DNA from: Letharia columbiana | Lineage: Eukaryota; Ascomycota; Lecanoromycetes; Lecanorales; Parmeliaceae | Reading direction: 5' to 3' | DNA length: 64,000 bases | Assembly: GCF_014066305.1 (NCBI RefSeq) | Contig: NW_023501096.1 | Location: 124,001-188,000 of the forward strand | Shown: one piece after another, positions 21,640 through 34,192 of the stretch | Layout of the letters: each line of letters opens with the position of its first letter | Position numbering within the stretch: position 1 is the stretch's first letter | The notes under the pieces: model-generated | What the model saw: only the letters and a program-made list of their open reading frames with translations | The model's database searches: none | What the model was told of the DNA's origin: nothing | Made by a program: the position numbers and the translations under genes

Positions 21640-23401
21640 TCAATCCCGCTTACCCTCCGCTTTCCCCTCGAGGTCATTCTCCACCGTCTCGGGAAACAAT
21701 TCCTCTCCCCTCAGCCAACCAACGCCCTTCCCCACACCTCCGACCGCGCCCCTGTTCTTCTCATAAACAACGTTGACAATGCCCAATCCCGCGACGAACA
21801 CCAGTACATCTCCACCTGGAACACCCTTCCACCAACCCCTCTTCTTGCCCACTTTCCACAGACTGTCGATGCCAAGTCTTATGCTAGACAGGAAATGCCC
21901 ATGTCCTCCTCTCCGATCGACGAAGCCCCACATGCCGCCGAGTGCGCCGCCGAGGACCCAGCGCGATGAAGGCGTGAGCGTCCGGGGGAAAAGGTTCTGG
22001 AACAGACAGATGGAGCCCCAGGACGTGCCGATTGCGCCGGTCAGGAAGGCCGACGTCCTCAGCACTCGCTTCGCGAGAGCGTTGAGCTCGTGCGACGGCT
22101 CCTCCACGAACTTTCTCCACTTCGGCAAAGCGAACAGAGTGTAGTAGGCGGCGAAGAATTTGGCGAGGGTGGGGAAAGCGGTTAGGATGTAGCGGACAAA
22201 AGTTGTCAGGCAGGAGGGTGTGGATGGATGGAGGGTTGCGCATGAAAGGAAGGTGTGAGACGGGTGGGCCGGGGAGGTTATGGGCGCTAGTTGGGTGAGA
22301 GAGGGTGGGAGGGTTTGGGTTGAGGGGAAAAGAATCGGGGATATGAAGGGTCTGGAAGGGGCTGTTAGCGGAATGACTTTCTTGAAGCAGACCGCGGAGG
22401 GAGCATACGGCCAATTGAGTCGCGACATCTCGGCCAGCGAATCGACGATTGTGTTTGTGCTTGGCCACGAGAGATTTGGGGGATAGGAGGCCGGTCTGCG
22501 TTGGACGTAATTGGGCGTGTGGTCGAGGATGAAGTCACCGTAGGCCTGAAACCGTCAACTTCTGCAACATTCTTTTTGTCTCAAGTCGACGAATGCATAC
22601 CTTTGGGAAACAATCTCTATCGAAAACAAATGCGTGCAGCAATTGACCCGTAGCCACCGGCATCAACAACCAACTTCCCCACCACCACGGTTTCCCACGA
22701 AACCACCCATCCTCCTCCAACGCTATATACGCAAACTCCAATGATCTCGTCGCCACATATATAGCAATCGTGATCCTTAATTGATCCCCCGGATAAACGC
22801 CGAGCGCGAAGCCCGCCAGACTTGCGCCGATTGCCGGAGCGAGACGGGATGTCAGGGATCTGGAGATGCGAGGATTCCGCCGTCGGAAGGGGGCGGCGTC
22901 CTTCGTGAGCAGATTTGAGCGGAGACGGGAGAAGAAGCGGAAGAGGAGGCGGTGGAGAAGTAGGAGGAGGGAGAGGGAGAAGGAGAGCCGGAGGTTGGGG
23001 GATTTGAGGATGGGGTTTTTCGGTTTTATCCTGTGGCCATGAATCAGCGGTTGGAGTACCGGTGACAGGTTCACCTACCTCTGGGGTTTCCCTCCAGCGA
23101 AGAAACTCCCCTTGATCAACTCCCAGAGCTTCAAGCTCGTCTGCGTAGCGATGAACACCCGCAACGAAGCTCTTATCGCAGCTCCATTATAATCGTCCTT
23201 GCTCTGCACCAATGCGGCATACTTAGGTGGTGGAAGTGCTCGTTTCCTTACGGCTGGCGGTGAGCGAGATATGAGATATTGGTGGAGAGTCTTGTACTCT
23301 TTTGCGCTGAGTGTGTAGCGGAGCGCGTTGCGGAGGATGGGGTCGGCTTCGATTTGGGCGGGGGATGGTGGCGGAGAGGGATAGGGATCTGAGGGTGCCA
23401 T
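21640..23401 (-). CDS. TMEM135-like multi-pass membrane protein
   Basis: Exons 23401-23079, 23030-22601 and 22545-21640 (introns 48 and 55 nt) encode 552 residues. Conserved pieces include the N-terminal region ALRYTLSAKEYKTLHQYL, the APAIGASLAGFALG membrane segment, FDRDCFPKAYGDFIL rebuilt across the second splice, HPSTPSCLTTFVRYILTAFP, and the C-terminal AIGTSWGSICLFQNLFPR followed by RWVLGGALGGMWGFVDRR. These match fungal TMEM135/Tim17-like proteins, linked in animals to peroxisomes and mitochondria. Several hydrophobic segments are visible. The product is probably an organelle membrane protein; the substrate or partner is not predictable. It converges with the DUF2458 gene across a repeat-bearing spacer. 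Confidence 0.87.
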
Positions 23402-23804
23402 TATTGATAGTCACAAGAATGTTAATCCTTGAACCATCTCGAGTTCTGTGAATATGCAATGGGAAGAATTGTTCCATACAAGAGGCTGACGATAGGTGAG
23501 ACGCGGCAAGCCTCGGCTATCAAAGTCTCCTATTCGGGAAAGAGTTCTAGGGGTTGCAGGTCTCAAGACGTCCATTAGCTGGTAGCTCAACCTTAGACAA
23601 AAATCGCAATTATCGAAGAATCTTTTAAGGATATGTAATATGTACAATCAGGTTTGGATTGAAAATGACAAGATTCGCAGTATGTACCGATACACATCTA
23701 GATCCTATCCAATTCTACCCTTGACCATTGCCGAACACACCTTTTCGTTTAACAACTGCAGGAGGTCTCGCCCGCCCCTGGTGTTCTCATTGAATCGCAC
23801 TTGT
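23402..23804. other. Intergenic region, 5' of the TMEM135-like gene and 3' of the secreted protein
   Basis: About 400 bp that should contain the TMEM135-like promoter. No motif or gene recognised. Confidence 0.4.
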
Positions 23805-24581
23805 TCACAAAGTAAGCCCGAGCAAAGCGGCGCTCAACCCTCCAAGAACTCCATCGAGCAATTCCTCCACAACAGCCAAGAGATTGTTCACAACAGGGAT
23901 GAGAGATGCAACCAATGCGCCCAAAGACGTGACCAATGGGCCAAGGAAGGAGAGAGTGGTAGCTGAAAGGTTGACGGTTAGTTGTGGAATTACCATCAGA
24001 AAGGGGAAAAATGTGCTTACTCAATCCGAGGGTGGCAACAATCTCAGTCAATGTACCACCAACCTCTTCAATAATCATAGCCAGCTCACCCGGAAGGCTA
24101 ACAGTGGCTTGTCGCGAAGCAAGAGTGAGTTCACGTTTAGCAGGAGCCGGGCTGGCAAGAAGTTTTTTGATGTCGGCAGTAGCGCCGGTGATGGCGGTGT
24201 TGATAGAGGCAATGTTCGATTTGTACGTGGCATTGACGGCGGCTGTATCTTGGCCTGCAGTGTGGGGCTTCAAGGTCGCGGAAGTAGCGTCTGAGTAAGA
24301 ACATGTCAATCTTTTGCGTACATGGGTTGGAGTTGATCAGGGCAACTCAGTGCAAAAGCATGTCGATATATAAGGTACTGGGGGAAGGCTGTTAGGCATA
24401 ATGACTTACTCATTACCGCAGTGTATTGTCTGACCTCCGAGTAGAGGCTGGTAAGAATCGCCAAAGACGGAGCATAGTAGGGAGACACTGTGGCACGGTC
24501 GACCAGGGCGCTGTCAACAGCTGGGGCAGCGAAAGCGAATGAGCTGGCCAAAGCCAAGCATGAAAAGAATGACGTCTTCAT
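23805..24581 (-). CDS. Small secreted Ala/Leu-rich protein
   Basis: Exons 24581-24410, 24290-24021 and 23962-23805 (introns GTAAGT and GTAAGC) encode 199 residues. The N-terminus is a good signal peptide (KTSFFSCLALASSFAFAAPA). The mature part has two amphipathic helical halves: NATSATLKPHTAGQ with helices around residues 40-100, then a hydrophobic C-terminus (LGPLVTSLGALVASLIPVV and later LLDGVLGGLSAALLGLTL). Few or no Cys in the mature chain. The pattern recalls fungal hydrophobic-surface-binding or cell-wall-associated secreted proteins, but I cannot assign the family. The C-terminal hydrophobic run could anchor it to membranes or surfaces. Confidence 0.8.
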
Positions 24582-24693
24582 TTTGGGAGGAAAGTTGATG
24601 TTTAGTGGTCTGGTGAAGGGTTGGTAATGATGTAGGTGTTGATGCTTGTGGGTGACGGAGAGATGCTGATAAGAAATGAAGGCAGATGGAGGA

Positions 24694-24702
24694 CTTTATA
24701 TA
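24694..24702 (-). promoter_or_regulatory. TATA box of the secreted-protein gene
   Basis: TATATAAAG on the minus strand, about 115 bp upstream of the ATG at 24581; near-perfect consensus, suggesting strong or regulated expression. Confidence 0.55.
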
Positions 24703-27126
24703 CACATTTGTCTCCAGCTACCACCGTCACCAAGCTTCTGTCCATGACGAAGGATCGACGGAGGTTGCAGGCATTGGTGGTTGAGGCTTGCTGCCGCACC
24801 TTTAGCAAGCCATGGTTCTGCTCTGTGACCTCCATACTACGCTCAAACAAGAGTGCCGGTGCTCGATGATGGCAAAGGAGATGAGGTGATCTCCAGCGCG
24901 TATAGGAGAACCCTGCTCGCGCCGCCGGCCACGTCCAAGCCTATGTCGTGGGGTATTGAGTTGACCGTGTCCGGCCATTCTGCACCACGGCTGTCGACCA
25001 GTTCAACGGCTATTTCGAAGTAGAGGAAAACCCTGTGAAATGTGCTTCATGATGCCACTACGACTTCGTGGCTGGTATAGTCCTCAGGACATTCTTTCTC
25101 AAGTTCTTCAGGCCTCTTCCTCACATAAATTGGTTCTTCACCTCACCGTGGACGGCCTCACCTGCCCTTGGGGTTCCCAAATACAGGTCTGCTCAGAGAT
25201 TCAATCTGTTCATACCCTGCTAGTTTTCGGTCAGGTAGTCGATGGTCTCAAGACCCCTGGAAGAGGCGCCCGGCACTCAAAGAAGCTTCCACCGTTGCAC
25301 GGACGTTGCCAGAAGCACCTTGTCGAAATAGGCTCTTGACATAAGGCCAGGGCCTGCGTAGCGTATATAGAGCTGGGAGAGAACGAACTATATGGATATA
25401 GTCGCGCCGACGAACTGACAGCTGACTAGCATTTCTGCCTGCGTCCCTAGGAAAACTAATGCTGTGACATCAATTATGACAAACATATAACTCGTTCGAG
25501 TCGCGCGCATGGATAAACGGTTAAGGCCTGCAGTAGCTTAGACAATCAGATGAGCGATGAACGACTAACGACTAAAACCCTTGCTCAGCTGAAGGGTATA
25601 TACTAGGTATGTGGGAGGTCAGGGAAGTGAAAAGGGCTCGCTTGGAGAATTAGTAGGGGAACCAGGCGAGAGAAATTGGCAGCTATCAAAGTCTTTGAAT
25701 AGCCTCACGATGCCAGCGTGCAGTAGCAGTGTCGTATGGGAAAAGGATGTAATCGATGTCATTGAGGCTTTCGGGGGAAGGAATAGCCGTGGGCACGTGT
25801 GGTACTGGCAAGTCTGCTTCAACGGCTATCCAAGCTTTTCAGGGCGGATACCTTGCACGAATCTGCAGATCTTCAACCGATCAACAACGTCAGTGTCAAC
25901 GGCGTGGGGCTGAGTTCGAGAGTAGGTAGAGGCTCTGTCAGCCGTGATGAGCCCTGATCCAATCTCCAAGAACACTTTCTATGATTTCCTGCCACCGCTT
26001 CGAGGTCATTTCGACAAGAAATTGCGAGGTTTTTTTTTTTTAAAAGTGTGCGCGTCACCTGGTCCTTAACAGCCTCCAAATGAAACGAAACTATATCACG
26101 TGTCCCGGAAGATGATACCGCATCTTACATAATATTGACGGCTCCGCTTACGACGCTCATCACATGATTAAAAGGTTTATAAAATCCCTTTATGTTATTT
26201 TTTTTATCGGTTCCGTTTTGAAAAAATGAAAACAAAAAAGGAAAATCGAAATAAAAAACAAATAACGAAAAACTAAGAGCGGTCGTTTATAATAAAGTAC
26301 CTTAGTGTTTCGGATTCCGAGATCTCGCCTACTCGCACTCAAATTTCCTCTGCCAAGACCTCGTACTAGTACTGAGGCTTATTATTGCCCCACTCTCCCC
26401 GTCTGTTCTATGTTGTACCGCGCCGCAACCGCAAGAAATCCAATGTCTAGACCCTCTGTCCCAGAACTCCCCAAATACCTACTCCGAGCGCACATGTTTC
26501 GAGTTGGTTTGGGCGCTCCCGCTCTTCAGGGATCTTTTATACCACAGACCGACCGCACCTATTACAATTCTATCTATGTTCCTGCGGCGTACTCCACAGT
26601 GAAATTGTAAACACGACAAATATGCTTCAAAGTTCCCAAGTCCGAACTTTCTGCCTTGCGATACCATTGAACTGTTGGAGTTAGGCGGACCCCTCACTTG
26701 AAGCGTCGTAGCCTTTCGTCTCGTGTTGGTTGCGGGCCAATTGGTCGACTTTGTGTCACCATGAATACGAAATCTAGTCCTGTGCACCGCCGCGTGTCTC
26801 GCGCGATGGGAAATTCGGTGGGGAAAGAAAGATAAGTAGCGGGATGATGCCTCTCATTATTTCACCTGCGTTTCGGAAGATATTTCGGAGTTCTCGAGTT
26901 ACCACAAATCGCTTGTTATCAATCATCACGAATTCAGAGAAGTCCATCAGTCATCGGGACGTTTTCCTCTTCAGCGCGAAATCCCATATGTGCGTTTGAA
27001 ACATCTGCAGCCCTTGGCGCGGTTGCACGACCACCCACCAGCCCCTAGCTGCGCTCCTACGACCCGGAGACTACATATCCAATTCCGTCTGACGCACTCC
27101 ACTTCAAAACCCCCAGCGCACGCAAG
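24703..27126. other. Gene-poor 2.4 kb
   Basis: Only short ORFs without recognisable motifs on either strand (largest about 100 codons). A T12 run lies near 26030. Around 26160-26310 the sequence becomes locally AT-rich with long A and T runs but lacks the strict CA/TG loss of the large AT-rich block. Confidence 0.4.
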
Positions 27127-27438
27127 ATGGGGAAAGTACCCTTGGTGGCCAAGGTCGGCGAGAACGTCGAACTCACAATCGCCCGCCCCGCTGCCACGGC
27201 CCCGCATTCACCACCGGCGTCACCGTGGCACCTGCCCTACTGGAGCGGAGATTACGAAGTGGTCATCTCACCGCCGTGGTTGATCGCACTGGCTATGATA
27301 GCTCTGGGACTGACGATACTGATCTATTCGGCTTGCAAGACGCTCAGGAAACGGAAGTCGGCGGTCCTGGGTGACAAGACGAAAGTGAGGCTGAATTCTT
27401 ATCCTCCGCTGAGGATATTTTCGTGCAATATGGTGTGA
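27127..27438 (+). CDS. Possible small single-pass membrane protein
   Basis: ATG-initiated ORF of 103 codons. Residues about 50-70 (WLIALAMIALGLTILIYSA) form a convincing TM helix followed by a basic stop-transfer segment (KTLRKRK). The N-terminal part is Pro/Ala-rich. No family is recognised, and the C-terminus could be altered by splicing. Coding status rests on the TM plus positive-inside pattern only. Confidence 0.3.
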   Translation: MGKVPLVAKVGENVELTIARPAATAPHSPPASPWHLPYWSGDYEVVISPPWLIALAMIALGLTILIYSACKTLRKRKSAVLGDKTKVRLNSYPPLRIFSCNMV

Positions 27439-27695
27439 AAGAGAGAGTCCGGCAGAGGAAACGCTGGGGCAACGGTTGGGACAAATATTTGCGCAAGGAT
27501 TCGAATTTGTGATATTAAGGCTACAATCCTGCGACGCATAGCCACCCAGAGCCAGCACGATACGACCAGCATATCTTCCGCTTCGTAAGTCCTCCGAACA
27601 TTCCCATCCCATTATTAACGTCAAGCTGATACAGTCCCTCTCAGATGCCCTTACCAAGGTCATTCGAACACTCGGGTATGGGTGACTGCCGAAAA

Positions 27696-29152
27696 TCACA
27701 ATTCGTCGCAGTCATCTTGTTCGGATCCGTTTTCTGTACCGGAAGAGCTGGACTGTGCGGGAACAGCGGCGGAGGTCGTAGAGGTAACTCCACCATCTTG
27801 GCCGCTGCCCTGTCCGCTTCCTTGAGTGCTAGTGCTAGCTGCAGCAGAGGAGCCTGAAGCAACTTCCTCGCTACTGTTACTCGTCCCGCTAGCTGTGCCG
27901 GACGGGTTGCCCCAACCTTTGCCACCAGCGATAGGTGTCCAGCTGTACGTCTCGTTCGGGTCGAAATCTTCAATCGGTGGCGAGGTGGTGTTGTCGCGGA
28001 CGGTGTCATACGCACCATTGAAGTAAAGTGGCAACGGCGGATTCTGTTGCGGATAGGAAATCTGGTTGTTTACCCACTGTTGATGCTGAGTTGCTTGAGC
28101 CCATTCGAGGTTGTTGGGAAGGGCGGGTGTGGCGAACCAATTGTCCGCGTAGGCGGGTTGAACGAGGCCCTGGGAGGTGGCGAGAACGTCAGTCAAGGGT
28201 TGACATGGATGACAGAGTTACTCCTTGTGTAGTTTAACTTTCGAGATTTAGAAGTGCCAAACTTACATCGTCCCAACATTTCATGAAGAACCACCATATC
28301 TGCTCAGGGTAGACGTCACCCGTTGGAGCGCTGTCGAGCTTTTCCATGATTTTTGCCTTGGTCCGATCTATCTTGATGTCTGCTGGTGTCGCGCAGCTGG
28401 TTGGGTCGTTGGGGTCGGTGGAGCAGATGTCGGTGACTTTGAGCATCATGTCTGAAGAGCCATCTTCTTTCCAGAACGAGATGCAAACATCTTGCATGCA
28501 GTAGCCTGGCCATCAAAAGTCATTATCCATCTTATTAGTCTACGCATCCTATCTGGAAACTTACGGCTGAGGTCCACGTATTTGAGGAAGTAAGGATGTA
28601 TAGCGACTTTGCTAATCGAGTACGCATTATCAGGTATTCCGCAAGCACTCTGAGTCGCCGAGTCGGTCCCTTGAGGTAACCACTCGTCTGTGTCACCTGT
28701 CGGCGTGTTCAATTGACCCGCAGAGAAGAACTTCATGTTGCCATGCTGGACAAAGATTTCGAAGTCAGTATAGTCTGATCGTGATGGGATACCGAGCTTC
28801 GAGAAATGTCTGCGGAGTAGACACTCGGTCGACCTGTCTCAAGGCTCCAGATATGGTTAAACAAAAGAAGAAGAACCCCAAAGTTACATACGTAAAGACG
28901 ACCGAAGGGAAGGTCAATAGTCCGGTTGCCGTAAACCTCTGGCGGAGTCTCATTTGTTGTGCCCGAGCCAGCGATCATTGCAGCACCGTTACTGAATGTG
29001 TTGTCGGGCTTGGCTGTTGTAGGAATGTCTTGGAGACCTGGGTCGCCTGAGTCTTGACGGGCACTAAGGATATCTGGATCTTGACGGGGAATACTGGCGC
29101 CGGTGGCCAGGGAGGCTGCCGATAGGAGCAGGGCCAAATCGAGCAACATCAT
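27696..29152 (-). CDS. Secreted protein with probable double-psi beta-barrel (expansin/RlpA-like) core
   Basis: Exons 29152-28892, 28745-28565, 28505-28267 and 28169-27696 encode 384 residues. The signal peptide is MMLLDLALLLSAASLATG. The core runs from HGNMKFFSAGQLN through SACGIPDNAYSISKVAIHP, then YCMQDVCISFW, and LKVTDICSTDPNDP with DIKIDRTKAKIM. The CG, the V-x-D-x-C and the DIKID segments are in the order of a double-psi beta-barrel as in expansin-like and GH45-related proteins. A Trp-rich segment follows, then a Ser/Thr/Gly/Gln-rich C-terminal tail of about 80 residues typical of cell-wall proteins. No catalytic residue can be assigned. ATG 29152 follows a TTG-only extension. Fold assignment is inference. 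Confidence 0.75.
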
Positions 29153-30628
29153 TACAAGAAGCAATAAAACAACGTGCGATTATGTATGTGCTGTGTTCAA
29201 AAGAATGAATGTAGAAGAAAGGACCGTCTTGCAGTGGCAGAAAGAGTGTAAGAAGCCAGCAAGACTTCGAAAGCAAAGCTACGAGTGTGACTGAAACAAT
29301 GAGCGTGAGAAGATGACGGGCCGCATCGAGAAGGAAGTTTCATGCTGTTGCGAAATATTTGTATGACATTGAGATTTCTTCATCTCCGTGTCCGCTGACA
29401 AGGAATATCACATGCATACCTTTGAGATTGAGATGTTTGACAGTGAGACAAACAAAGCCCCAATCACTGACCCTCAAGCACGCCGTACTTCACATGAAGA
29501 GAAATCACTGGCAGAAAGGATCCGGAATAATGCATTCTTCAGGAGGTGGGACAATGCATGCTCCGTCTCAGCGGGATGCGATGTTTGAGATGAAGTGGGG
29601 GGTCGGCATAAGCGCTCCTTGAGCCGCCCCACTGTTCGTGCTTCCTGGAAAGCACGAAACAGTCCATGCAGTGAGGTCGAGCATCTACCGTAATAAGAGC
29701 TCCGAACACATCGTTCGTACACATGTACCCATCATGATAAATATATGAGTGATTAGGGAAGGAGCTGTGCTAGAACTGCCCGTGGAGGCCTGTATCATCA
29801 ATGCTATACGAAGTAACGACTCCATACCTTAATGAAAAGGGTTGATCTGGGTAAGTAGATGGTTGCAGAAGCAGATGCACGAGATGATTCAGAGGTGCTA
29901 GTTCATGAATACATGGTTGCATGCCGTCCCTTTGCGGTGCTCTGTGATGGAGTAAGGCGTAAGGTAAGGTAAATCAAGCATTCAGGGTCCAGGTCTAGGT
30001 CCCGACTCGGGCCGAGGGGCAACATATGCCCTGTATATACCGGTACGAAATGCGAGCCCTCCGTACTTGTATGTTCTACTGTACAGATATTTAGGAGCTT
30101 GCTGCATTGGATCTCTGTGACCCCTCTCCGGACAGAGAGTGTGACAGGTAGATTGTGCATTGTCTATGAGTAGGCTGTCGCATTGCTTATTCTCTGAGGG
30201 CAGCGTCATCGGGAGTCACCAGAGTCAACGGTTTCTTGGAGGTGGAGGCTGATGATAAGAAGATGGAGGGAAGATGAAGACTGATTGGCCAGATTCGCAA
30301 AGCCTCATGATGGTGACTCTTTTGGGTATAGTTATTAGTAATTTCGGAAAGAATGATTATCGTCGGATCCATGAAATGTGCCCCGCAGTCCACAATTCAT
30401 TCAACGGCCGAGGCGTGCAACTTCCACCCTCACCTTTTTTTCCAACTTCACACCACCACACTACCACGCCGTCACTTCCCTTTGACCCACTTCGCCCTTC
30501 ATCCACCCGCTTTCATCACATCGTTGAGGCTCAGCTTGAGCCGAATCAAACACAATTGCTGAACTTGGTATCTTGAAAGAACAAGCTCACGGTTGTGTAC
30601 AGTGAGAATCATAGATCTACCTAAGGAA
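29153..30628. promoter_or_regulatory. Divergent 1.5-kb region between the secreted-protein and MFS genes
   Basis: Head-to-head genes share this interval. Only short ORFs occur, including a 60-codon plus-strand frame ending at 29588 (LAERIRNNAFFRRWDNAC) that has no ATG at its left end. No recognisable motif or RNA gene. Confidence 0.4.
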
Positions 30629-32414
30629 ATGGTATTGACCAATGCTTCAAGAAACAAGCCCAATTCGGACAGCTTCCCGACGATACAGCTCCTCATCCTA
30701 GGTACGTCTTCTTCCAACGCCGCCTACCCGTCGACGAGCCGTTGCTGATCCTTTCGACAGCAATATGTCGAGTTGCCGAACCAATAGCCCTGGCCTCATG
30801 CTTTCCGTATGCATGGGTCATGGTGAAAGACTTCCACGTCGGCGATAGATCCAGTGCATCTTTCTGGGCCGGCATCTTCATCTCCTCCTTCGCCCTCGCC
30901 GAATCTTTGACCGGCTTCGCGTGGGGTAGCGTATCGGATCGAATTGGGCGGAAGCCGGTCTTGCTGATAGGATGTGCGGGAACACTCATATCCTTGCTCA
31001 TTGTTGGCTTCTCAACCAACTTCTGGATGGCCCTCGCTGGTAGAGCTTTGGGTGGACTCTTGAGTGAGTATGGATGGTACTGCAAGACGTATGGTCATTG
31101 ATTAACGTTGGGGGCAGATGGAAACATCGGAGTCATCCAGACCATGGTCGGCGAGTTGGTCAAGAAGCCTGAGCATGAACGTAAGCCTCTCCTGCCTTGA
31201 CCGCACTTGATATTCGCTCACACACTACAGCACGAGCGTTTGCAGTGATGCCATTCGTTTGGTCTATCGGTACGATCATTGGCCCTGCAATCGGTGGCAC
31301 TTTTGCCAGACCTGCCATCTCCATGCCTTCCGTCTTTTCTCCGGCTAGCATCTTTGCCCACTTTCCTTACCTCCTCCCCAATCTTCTATGCGCCGCTATA
31401 CTTCTTATTAGCATCTTGTTCGGCTACTTCTTTTTAATTGAGACTCACCCAGACATGCAGCCATGGAGTACACAAGAAGAGTTGGACCATACCACCGCGG
31501 AAACGCCTCTGATGACTGCTGGAGCTACAGCTGATTATGGAGTCGACCTTCGCGCTGACACCTATGGCACATTCAATACCGTTAACATTAACGAATCAAA
31601 GGAATGGATGCTGAATGCCGATGGTACTCCGCGTCCAGCATCCACCTCCTTGAAAGACAAGCCCAAAATCTTCACTAGAAAAATAGCCATGATAGTCGTC
31701 GCGCTCGGCATCTTCACCTACCACAGCATGTCTTACGACCACCTTCTCCCTATTTTCCTGCAAGACGAACGTGTCTCCACCAGCAGTATCTCTCAATCGC
31801 CTTTCAACATCCCCGGCGGCCTTGGCCTTGCCATTCGGTCTGTCGGGATCATCATGTGCATCAATGGTATCATCGCCCTTTTCATTCAGGCTATAATTTT
31901 TCCTCTCTTCGCGTCCTGGCTTGGGGTTTGGAAGACCTTCGTTATAGTCACGGTTTTCCATCCTGTTGCTTACTTCATCGTTCCATACCTGGCCTTTCTC
32001 CCGGAGACTTCGCTGTACCCAGGCATCTATGTCTGCTTGGCTATTCGCAACTTTTTCAGCATACTTGGATACCCGGTCCTCCTCATCCTCCTCAAAGAAG
32101 CTGCACCATCCCACTCAGTACTTGGAAAGGTCAACGGCCTCGCCGCTTCGGCAGGTGCAGCTTGCCGTACTATTGCACCTCCTATCGCAGGCTATCTTTA
32201 CGGGGTCGGCACTCAGATCGGCTTTACAGGACTCGCTTGGTGGGGAAGTGGCATTGTGGCGATTGCAGGAGCCTTCCAAATTCTCTCAATCCAAAGGACC
32301 AAGAACAAGACGGCTACGATCAGGCCAATGGCTAGCTTCATGCGGAGTGCAATGCCTGCAGAGACGGAGGAGGATGTGGTACACATTACTGTCACCGACA
32401 GGGACGAGGTGTAG
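30629..32414 (+). CDS. MFS transporter, ZIF-like (zinc-induced-facilitator-like) group
   Basis: Exons 30629-30701, 30761-31063, 31118-31180 and 31231-32414 (introns 59, 54 and 50 nt) encode 540 residues with about 12 TM segments. TM1 starts at QLLILAICRVAEPIALAS. The loop 2-3 MFS signature is SVSDRIGRKPVLL, and GRALGGLLNGNIGVIQTMVGEL is rebuilt over the second splice. It continues with RAFAVMPFVWSIGTIIGPAIGG, a long cytosolic loop, and a C-terminal half ending in an acidic tail. The pattern is that of fungal drug:H+ antiporter-1 members close to plant ZIFL proteins. Substrate unknown. The intron-rich 5' end with a 63-nt exon is typical for this group. Confidence 0.92.
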
Positions 32415-33789
32415 GTGTAAGTGTAATAGGTGGAAGTAGTCACTTTCTATCGTCATCCTTTTCCACATATACTTCTACCATGCGATCTAACGAGCGATTT
32501 TTTTCGCACGACAAGGGCGTTCATGGTTTCACGATTAGATATTACAGGGCATTCGCTTTATCAGGGGGGCTACTTGCATATAGGCTGGCTAGCCTGGCTG
32601 ATGGTGCTTAGATTATGAGGCGTTAGAGAACTCAAAGCTTGTAGAAGCTTCTATCTTCCTAGAACTAGAAAGTCACTCTCTCAAAATCCCGGCCTTCGCA
32701 GATGTCCATCGGCTAATTGCTCTCTTCAGTCCCCTTCCCTTTGTTCGTCCCTGTCTACACGTAGCCATGACCAGAAACCGTGAAACTAGATAAAAGTAAA
32801 GTATCCTCCGGCAGAAAAGCAGCAGCAGCATCCTACCACCACTACCTACTTGCCTATTCGTCCTTGCACCCAGTACTCAAAACCACCATCTACATTCCCC
32901 AACCACCATCCGATCCCTCCCCAAACTCCAACCCCACAGCCCACCAACAAGCAGCCCAGGCCAACCATTCCAAGCGCCCAGCCCACTCCCAAACCACCCA
33001 ACCCGGCAACCGCCGTGACGGGCATGGGTGGTGACAGAGCCGCCGGATCAGGAAACCGTTCAAACCACGCCACGGTCGTTGCAAAAGGGCGCGACGATAG
33101 CGGTCCGGTGGTCGTCCAGCCCCTGACGACCTCCGGCACGGCGCCGTCACTGGGCGACGCAGGCTTCGTGGCGGGTACTTCGACGACAGTCATCCCGGGC
33201 ATTGGGTGTGGCTCAGGGTTGGTGACTGCGCCTGTCCGTACGGGTCTGTCCTGCAGCTAGGATGATCCCGTGCGTGGGAAGTGGGATTTGGAGGGATGAT
33301 AGCTGTGTTCGGTTCTCGCTTCGGTGTATAGGTTTAATGGTATGGGGCGGATGTTGGGATAGCCAAGTGAGGCGGGGCATTGCTGAGTTGTCGGACCTGT
33401 CTTTGCAAGTCTTTGATCCGTCGGGTCTGATGTGGGATTTGGGTTGGATGTTGAATCGGGCTCTGGCTAAGTTGAGCGATTTGGGTTGCGTGTTGATGCA
33501 GCAGCTGGCTCTGTGGATGTAAAACGACCTCGTTTTCGTTTCTATGTGATTTCCTCTCTCCCCTTCAATTGTGTGCTCCGTTACATGTTTCAAGGCTTAC
33601 GCTGTTAAGGATGCAGCCTGTTCGGCAATATCATCTTCATCTTCGATGTTGGAATGAGCGTGCGCGATGAAGTCTATACGACGTGTGGTTGCTGTGTCTA
33701 GCTTCTTCTTTCTTTATCTGCTTTTCCTTTGCCCTTCTTGTCTTGCTTCTCGCGTGACGATTTGCGTCTCGTGTGCTTGCTGGGATACA
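32415..33789. other. Gene-poor 1.4 kb
   Basis: Two overlapping low-complexity ORFs face each other at about 32846-33260 (Pro/Thr-rich on plus, Gly/Val-rich on minus). Neither has a recognisable domain, and both follow from the local composition. Nothing else seen. Confidence 0.35.
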
Positions 33790-34150
33790 TAGGTGAAGTG
33801 CTATCAGATGAGGAGTCATAGACAGACAATTAGACAGCGGCGCAGCAAGAACGTCATGGTGACTGCGGGAGGTTCGTGACTGGACTGCATACTGAATACA
33901 TGCACAAGGACATGGACCTCGGATATATACGCCGATGTGTCAGAGATTTCCCATTATGCCATAACATTATTGGTGGCCAAGAGGGAAAATCTCAGTGTTC
34001 CTGATGCCTCAAACCCACGCCCAAGATACCAAATTGAGCCCACAACAAATTTATGAGGTTCAGAGGCTTGGCAATGTTTACATTCGCATTCTTTCGCAGA
34101 GCTCCATAACCAATGTCGCCCTTCCAATATAGTACCAATTCCATCAGTGA
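33790..34150 (+). repeat. Copy A of a diverged segmental duplication
   Basis: This segment matches the region immediately 5' of the gene at 35702. Matching blocks include CAGATGAGGAGTCATAGACA against CAGATGAGGGGTCATAGGCA near 35500, and AGAGGCTTGGCAATGTTTAC and CTCCATAACCAATGT shared near 34056-34115 and 35610-35665. Copy A has about 150 extra bases between the two matching parts. Confidence 0.7.
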
Positions 34151-34192
34151 CCCTGCTGTATCTCGAGCGCTCGAGTAGTAGCATCAGGGACA

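Noticed and set aside
32846..33260. Two opposite ORFs, Pro/Thr-rich and Gly/Val-rich
   Set aside because: Low complexity, mutually overlapping, no domain and no clear choice of strand.
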